Source of the DNA: Allantophomopsis cytisporea
Lineage: Eukaryota > Ascomycota > Leotiomycetes > Phacidiales > Phacidiaceae
DNA length: 64,000 nucleotides
Reading direction: 5' to 3'
Assembly (NCBI GenBank): GCA_024752435.1
Contig: CP103032.1
Location: forward strand, 682,001-746,000
Part shown: positions 59,513 to 64,000 of the stretch, piece by piece
Layout of the letters: the number at the start of each line of letters is the position of its first letter
Position numbering within the stretch: the first letter of the stretch is position 1
Made by a program: the position numbers and the translations under genes
Notes under the pieces: model-generated
Databases searched by the model: none
Told to the model about the DNA's origin: nothing
What the model saw: the letters and a program-made list of their open reading frames with translations, nothing else

Positions 59513-61010
59513 CGTGTAAAAACTGACTCTGGTTGTCAGCTTCAGCTTCAATTTCAAGCTCAGCTACAGCTACAACTACAGCTACGAGAGCATTGGGGAG
59601 AGATAGAGAACGTAAGAAATTATGCAGGAGCGCGGAAGATATCATTGCATGGCGCTAGGTGAACGTACCTTCGAAGACAGTTGGAAAAGATGTGCACAGT
59701 GGATGATAGAAATATGCCTTAGGGTGGAAGTAGCGAAGGAAGAGATCCACGGACCATGAGTAGGAATACGAGAAGAGAGGAGAAGAGACAAGTCGATTTG
59801 AATGAAGTGGGATGTGGAGAGCTTTATGCGGATTCGGCAATGACAAGCTGAAGTAGTGAAATAGCATGCATCTTTCACGACATGTAGGCAAGTTAGGCGG
59901 GAAGTGCTTGTAAGGTTCAGCCGTCGCGGGGCCACCACACAAGACACATAGTATTGCGGCAGAGCAACGAAAGAGGTAGTAAGAGGCTTTCCAAGGATCG
60001 TCCAATTCTTAGACGGCTACTCCAGTGAAAGTGATGGAGGAGGTGCAGGGTATGTCGAGCCTCCAGGTCGTATCGGACCTGATGAGTTGAGGTCGGGGAA
60101 GGAGTCGGAGCCAGCAGAGTGATAGTCCAGTGATAGAGTCATACGGCGCATGTCCGCGTACTTGTTACTTGCACCGTCCATTAGTGCCTCTTGTAAAGGC
60201 GGGATGACCGTTTCGGGGAATGATAGAGCACATCTTCCATATCTTCCATGCTATTCCAAGGAGAGGTACTGGATCACTGCGATGGAGTGGAATGAAGCGT
60301 ATGAGGTAATCCGGGGATAATGGCCGAAAGAAATAGTAAGACTGGTAGCGGTATCTTCCTCTTCCTCTTCTTCTTCTTTTTTTGGGTTCGGGGTGGTTTA
60401 CAGCGGTACAGCGGTACGATGCTTGATCGCGAATGAAATGTTGACTTGTTGGTGAGTCCGGGGTAACTTTGTCCCCCAGTCTCTGCACATGTGATGTAGT
60501 GAGTAGTGCATCATTGGAAGAGGAACGTGGGGAAGCGAGTCAGGCCTTGTCGAAAGAGAACGCCACCAACTACTGATGCATCAAATGGAATGCCTCTCAA
60601 TCCATGAAGTCCCAAGGACAAAGGCAAGCCATGTTCATCCACTGTCGTATCGGTCTTTGAAGGAAAAGGAGAAAGACTTGGGACAAGCTACTGAACCTGT
60701 GAATAATCACGATAGTACTATGATGTATAGTCCGTCCTACATCGAACAAGCCCAATACCTGGGAATGCTCGGGCAGGGATGCGACAGTTGGGTAGGGTAT
60801 ATATGCGTCACGTCTTATCACTTCATCTGCTTTCCAGTGATTCTTGATCTGGAGCAGATGTCGGTCGGAAGGTCAATAATGAGATGCCAAGCATACTCGA
60901 CGAACAAGCTGACTGGCTGGATACGTTCTCCCTGCAGCTTTTGTCGCGTGCCGCGAGTACGAAGTATTGGATGTATCACCGAATGTCCTTCAATAGGTAA
61001 GGTAATATGA

Positions 61011-61036
61011 ATGGATGGATGGATGGATGGATGGAT
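61011..61036. repeat. (ATGG)n microsatellite
   Basis: About six ATGG units in tandem in non-coding DNA. It is likely length-variable between strains. Confidence 0.9.
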
Positions 61037-62510
61037 ATGTTTGTACACGGTAACTAACTAACTGTACACGAAGAGAATCCAAGGCTACTACCACCGCATA
61101 CTCGACAATACCAACACAAACCTTCTTCATGTCTCGTAAAGTACAAATACACCGGAATTGGTCACATCATAAAGGCACAGTCCATCAGCCATTCTCCTCT
61201 CCTCTCCTCTCCTCATGACAATCTCAAAGCAGCTCCCGCTCGAAACAGTCTCGTCCATCTTCAACTCTACGAAGTCCAAGCGCACACAAGCATCATCCAA
61301 GAAGAACCAACACCGCCCCCGCAAACAAAGCATTCTCTTGGCAAACATCAAGCCTTCTCTCTCTCCACAAAATGACAAGCACACCCAAACACCCAAACAC
61401 CCACACAACGCCCACCACCACATGTAAAGAGTGAGAGAGTGAACTTCATCGCCTGCATCTTTCATACTGAACTGCACTCCACACTCCGCACCCTTGGCCG
61501 TTCCCCACATTTTTCTGACCGCATTGCCAAGGGGGAGCATCCTCGCTGTCACCACACAATGCACCTCACACACCCTTCACACTCCAGATGTTAATTAGAA
61601 TGTACAATTTTTCTGTACGAAGATGGTTTGAAGGGACAACCGTCCAGTAGCATCAAAGTCAAACAAAGAACCAACACAACACGATAATTTTGAGGGATCT
61701 GTATCCCTTCTCGTGCGGCGAGGCCATGTTGTTCTATCAGCATGCTAAATGCCTGGCGAATGCAGGGGATTGATTATCACCATACGGATCCACAATTATT
61801 CATTCTACTATTCATTGTGATTGGGTGTCGGGATACGATTCTTCGCTTGATACTTAGACTTTATAAGAATAATACTAAGGTACCTATGTAGTATGGTGGT
61901 AGGTACATAGTCGTTGATTAGCATACAGTCCGGGGAAGGTGGACTACAGTAAACAACGAACTCAGTCTCGTCTCAGGCCAGTCTCGGGAACGATCTCCAT
62001 TTCGAGGCCCATCTTAGCTATAGAAGTCCTTAGGAGGCAGTCGAATTTCCAAACACTTCAATTGATTTGTTGATTTGTTCTGTTTTCTTTACTGAGTGTT
62101 TTCCCTATGTTGTCAGACCAATTTAAAATGACTGGTGTGTGAAAACCACAAGTGGTTTTCTTGCATCGCGGTGAGAGGTTGAGCCGCACGTTGGTGTTGA
62201 TATGAGGCCTTTGGCACTTTATCTCCTTTCATGGGATGAACCATACCACCTCTCAACATGATAAGGTTGAGGCTTCCATCGAAAAGATGCGGCTATTGTA
62301 CTGCAGGAGAGGCTCTGCAACATATGTGTAACTATGACGTTATTCACTTTCGACTTCAATGAGGAGTTAAAACGTTTCTGTTGATGATTCCTCACGAAAC
62401 CCACTCTCACATCGTCAGGTTCAATTTCCAAGATGCTCGTCTCAACCGAGATACAGTAACTATCGATTTGCACGGTTGCTCAGCGCTTCGAGTCAAAAGA
62501 CAACAGACAA

Positions 62511-62552
62511 AAAAGGAAAAGGAAAAGGAAAAGGAGAAGGAAAAGGAAAAAA
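62511..62552. repeat. GGAAAA hexamer repeat
   Basis: Purine-only run of GGAAAA units with one GGAGAA variant, in non-coding DNA. Confidence 0.9.
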
Positions 62553-63308
62553 AAATATGGATATGACCCGAGTGGGATCCGGACCGGCAAAAGATCAATG
62601 GATAGGAGAGTGCAGTCTCGTATCTCATTGCAGAAAACCCGCTTTTGGATTTAGCTTTCCGTGTACTTACCAATTCCAAGTTTTGGGGGGAGGGAGGAAT
62701 TGACCACTGCACTAATCAACCTTGGATGTTGCGAATGTTTGGCTTATTTGGTTATGTATGATTGTTGTGGGTGGGTTTTCTGGTGAAGTGTGATGGTTGT
62801 ATTTCTCACTTTCAATTTTTATACCTTGCTTTACTTTATTTACAAGCCGATGGTGATTACCACCCATGCAATCTGTTTTGATGTGGCATCTCTAACCAAA
62901 ACATTCTGCCTTCTGTCATACTCTTTTTCGTTAAGTTGTTGAAGGTTCGTTGGGGAGACTTATGCTTGATATATATATCAAGGTATCAAACATTGCTCCT
63001 ACTAACGCAGCAAAGTTGGAAGCTTGAGACCATGGCAGCCGGATTGGGCTCTTGCTTCAGAGTGTTGAACGAAGAACAAAGAGTGTCTTTGTGCATCTCA
63101 CAAGCAGTCGCTGGCATCAAAGGGATCAAAGAGGAACAACAAAGATGCTCGATAGAACGGAGAGAATGCATCACCCTCATCAAAATTATAGAAATCATTT
63201 CTTACTATACCCAGTCATCATCGTCAAATGACATGATATACATTTGCACCACACATTTTCTCATCGTGACGGTTCATAAGCCGGGGGAACAACTCAACCC
63301 GTTTTACA

Positions 63309-64000
63309 ATGGAGATCGAATCCACAGACAGAGCACTCTTCGAAGCCGCACGTCAACAATCCATCACATCAAAAGGCCCCTCCTTAATCCCCAGCGGCTT
63401 CCAGAGAACTTCAATCATAAACGGCTCCCAGATCGCCGAGCAAGAAGAAATACTCCCAGGAACCCTCGTACTCAAGCGACCATCAGGCAGAGACATCATC
63501 CAACAATGCAACGACCGCCTCAAATGGAGCCGCGCCTTCATCGCCAATGTCTCCACCATCCGCGACGTGCTCCACGACACCCTGAACGCCATGCGCTCAG
63601 GCGAATTCGATTTCGGCGACGCATACCCTGATCCCACAGCCGTACTAGGGGAAATCAACACGCACCTACTGCACCACCCCCGAGCACCAAACTGGGCACC
63701 ATACACGTACTCGGACGGCGAGGGTTCGAACATCGAGCTGGAAGTCGGCGTGATACCGCACTTCGAGATCCTGCATCGGCATGGCGACACGGACTTTTTA
63801 GTGCAGGGGCTTCTTCACAATACGGTACCCCGGCACCAGATCGAATGGATTCTGCGCCATGATGCGCAGCTGCACGATTTTGTGACGGCCATGGTTGCGC
63901 TGAGAGACGAGATTGAGTTGGTGAAGGCGCGGTGGAAGAGGGCTTGTGGGAGGATTGATGCGCTTAAGCGCCATGTTTTGGGGAGGGAGATTACGGCGGA
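63309..64000 (+). CDS. Hypothetical protein, 3'-partial at right edge
   Basis: The frame starts MEIESTDRALFEAARQQ and stays open through 64000, giving 230 full codons. It has no stop within the window. The visible part is a mixed, mostly helical, charged protein: SGRDIIQQCNDRLKWSRAFI, then a Gly/Asp/Pro loop (FDFGDAYPDPTAVLGEI), LHHPRAPNWAPYTYSDGE, and amphipathic helices rich in His/Arg/Glu (IEWILRHDAQLHDFVTAMV, LVKARWKRACGRIDALKR). GC content is higher than the flanks and codons look fungal. No signal peptide or membrane helix. I do not recognise the family, and the gene continues past the edge. Confidence 0.75.
   Translation, partial: MEIESTDRALFEAARQQSITSKGPSLIPSGFQRTSIINGSQIAEQEEILPGTLVLKRPSGRDIIQQCNDRLKWSRAFIANVSTIRDVLHDTLNAMRSGEFDFGDAYPDPTAVLGEINTHLLHHPRAPNWAPYTYSDGEGSNIELEVGVIPHFEILHRHGDTDFLVQGLLHNTVPRHQIEWILRHDAQLHDFVTAMVALRDEIELVKARWKRACGRIDALKRHVLGREITA

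Larger units (their letters stand above)
59513..63308. other. Gene-poor region with microsatellites
   Basis: 3.8 kb. The left part is the leader/promoter of the JEN gene. At 59537-59590 an imperfect AGCTNC-hexamer run lies in its 5' leader. Simple repeats: (ATGG)n 61011-61036, (TCTCC)n about 61194-61213, and GGAAAA units 62511-62552. ORFs of 70-148 codons (60576-61010, 61127-61573 minus, 62936-63631) look like chance readings of low-complexity or antisense DNA. No gene is supported. Confidence 0.45.

Noticed and set aside
60576..61010. 144-codon plus-strand ORF upstream of the ATGG repeat
   Set aside because: Irregular composition, no motif, several overlapping frames equally open; likely chance.
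61127..61573. 148-codon minus-strand ORF with Trp/Cys-rich residues
   Set aside because: Composition follows a C/A-rich low-complexity plus strand and a TCTCC microsatellite; no domain, no splice context.
62936..63631. 231-codon plus-strand ORF
   Set aside because: Its second half is an Arg/Pro/His-rich out-of-frame shadow of the gene starting at 63309; the first half is intergenic.
1..64000. tRNA genes, rRNA, CRISPR arrays, intact transposons
   Set aside because: I looked for conserved tRNA T-loop strings, long terminal repeats and transposase or reverse-transcriptase motifs and saw none; a tRNAscan or repeat search could still find diverged ones.

Overview
The window is nuclear DNA from a filamentous ascomycete (Pezizomycotina). 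The evidence is many short introns (mostly 47-70 bp) with GTAAGT/GTATGT-type donors, gene spacing of 0.3-1 kb, and fungal families such as a multimodular NRPS, Rom2-type RhoGEF, JEN carboxylate transporter and Pfa5-type DHHC enzyme. The overall look suits Leotiomycetes, but that is an impression. I assembled spliced models by hand from splice sites, reading-frame continuity and family alignment. No transcript data were available.

Left end (1-13.9 kb): the 3' part of a very large nonribosomal peptide synthetase that enters from the left edge, with visible order A-T-E-C-A-T-C-A-T-C(terminal). After 1.2 kb containing an AT-rich patch comes a short-chain dehydrogenase that lacks the usual active-site lysine. 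This looks like the right border of a secondary-metabolite cluster.

Housekeeping block (14-34 kb): V-ATPase proteolipid c (-), Rom2-like Rho1 GEF (+), a new 75-aa Cys-rich three-exon gene (+), a 188-aa one-pass membrane protein (-), Prp38 splicing factor (+), Vps34 PI 3-kinase (-), Nse4 of the SMC5/6 complex (+), a conserved fungal protein of unknown function (-), and a mitochondrial serine/homoserine O-acyltransferase of the CysA/MetX family (+). Several pairs are divergent and share short intergenic promoters.

Middle (34-43 kb): a 1708-aa coiled-coil membrane protein with internal duplications, a DUF4336-like protein, and a 208-aa Ser/Pro-rich protein.

Gene-poor stretch (43-48.6 kb): mostly AT-rich DNA. 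It contains two tiny paralogous Cys-rich (zinc-ribbon-like) ORFs of 49 and 67 aa and a 47-codon coding-like ORF in a GC-rich island. None has a known function, and these are the best candidates for something undescribed.

Right part (48.6-64 kb): a Pfa5-like palmitoyltransferase with a DHFC active-site motif, an NAD(P)-binding protein, a 1234-aa disordered protein whose N-terminus resembles a degenerate TALE/KN homeodomain, a JEN-family monocarboxylate transporter, a 3.8 kb gene-poor zone with microsatellites, and the start of a gene that runs off the right edge. I saw no tRNA, rRNA, CRISPR array or intact transposon.
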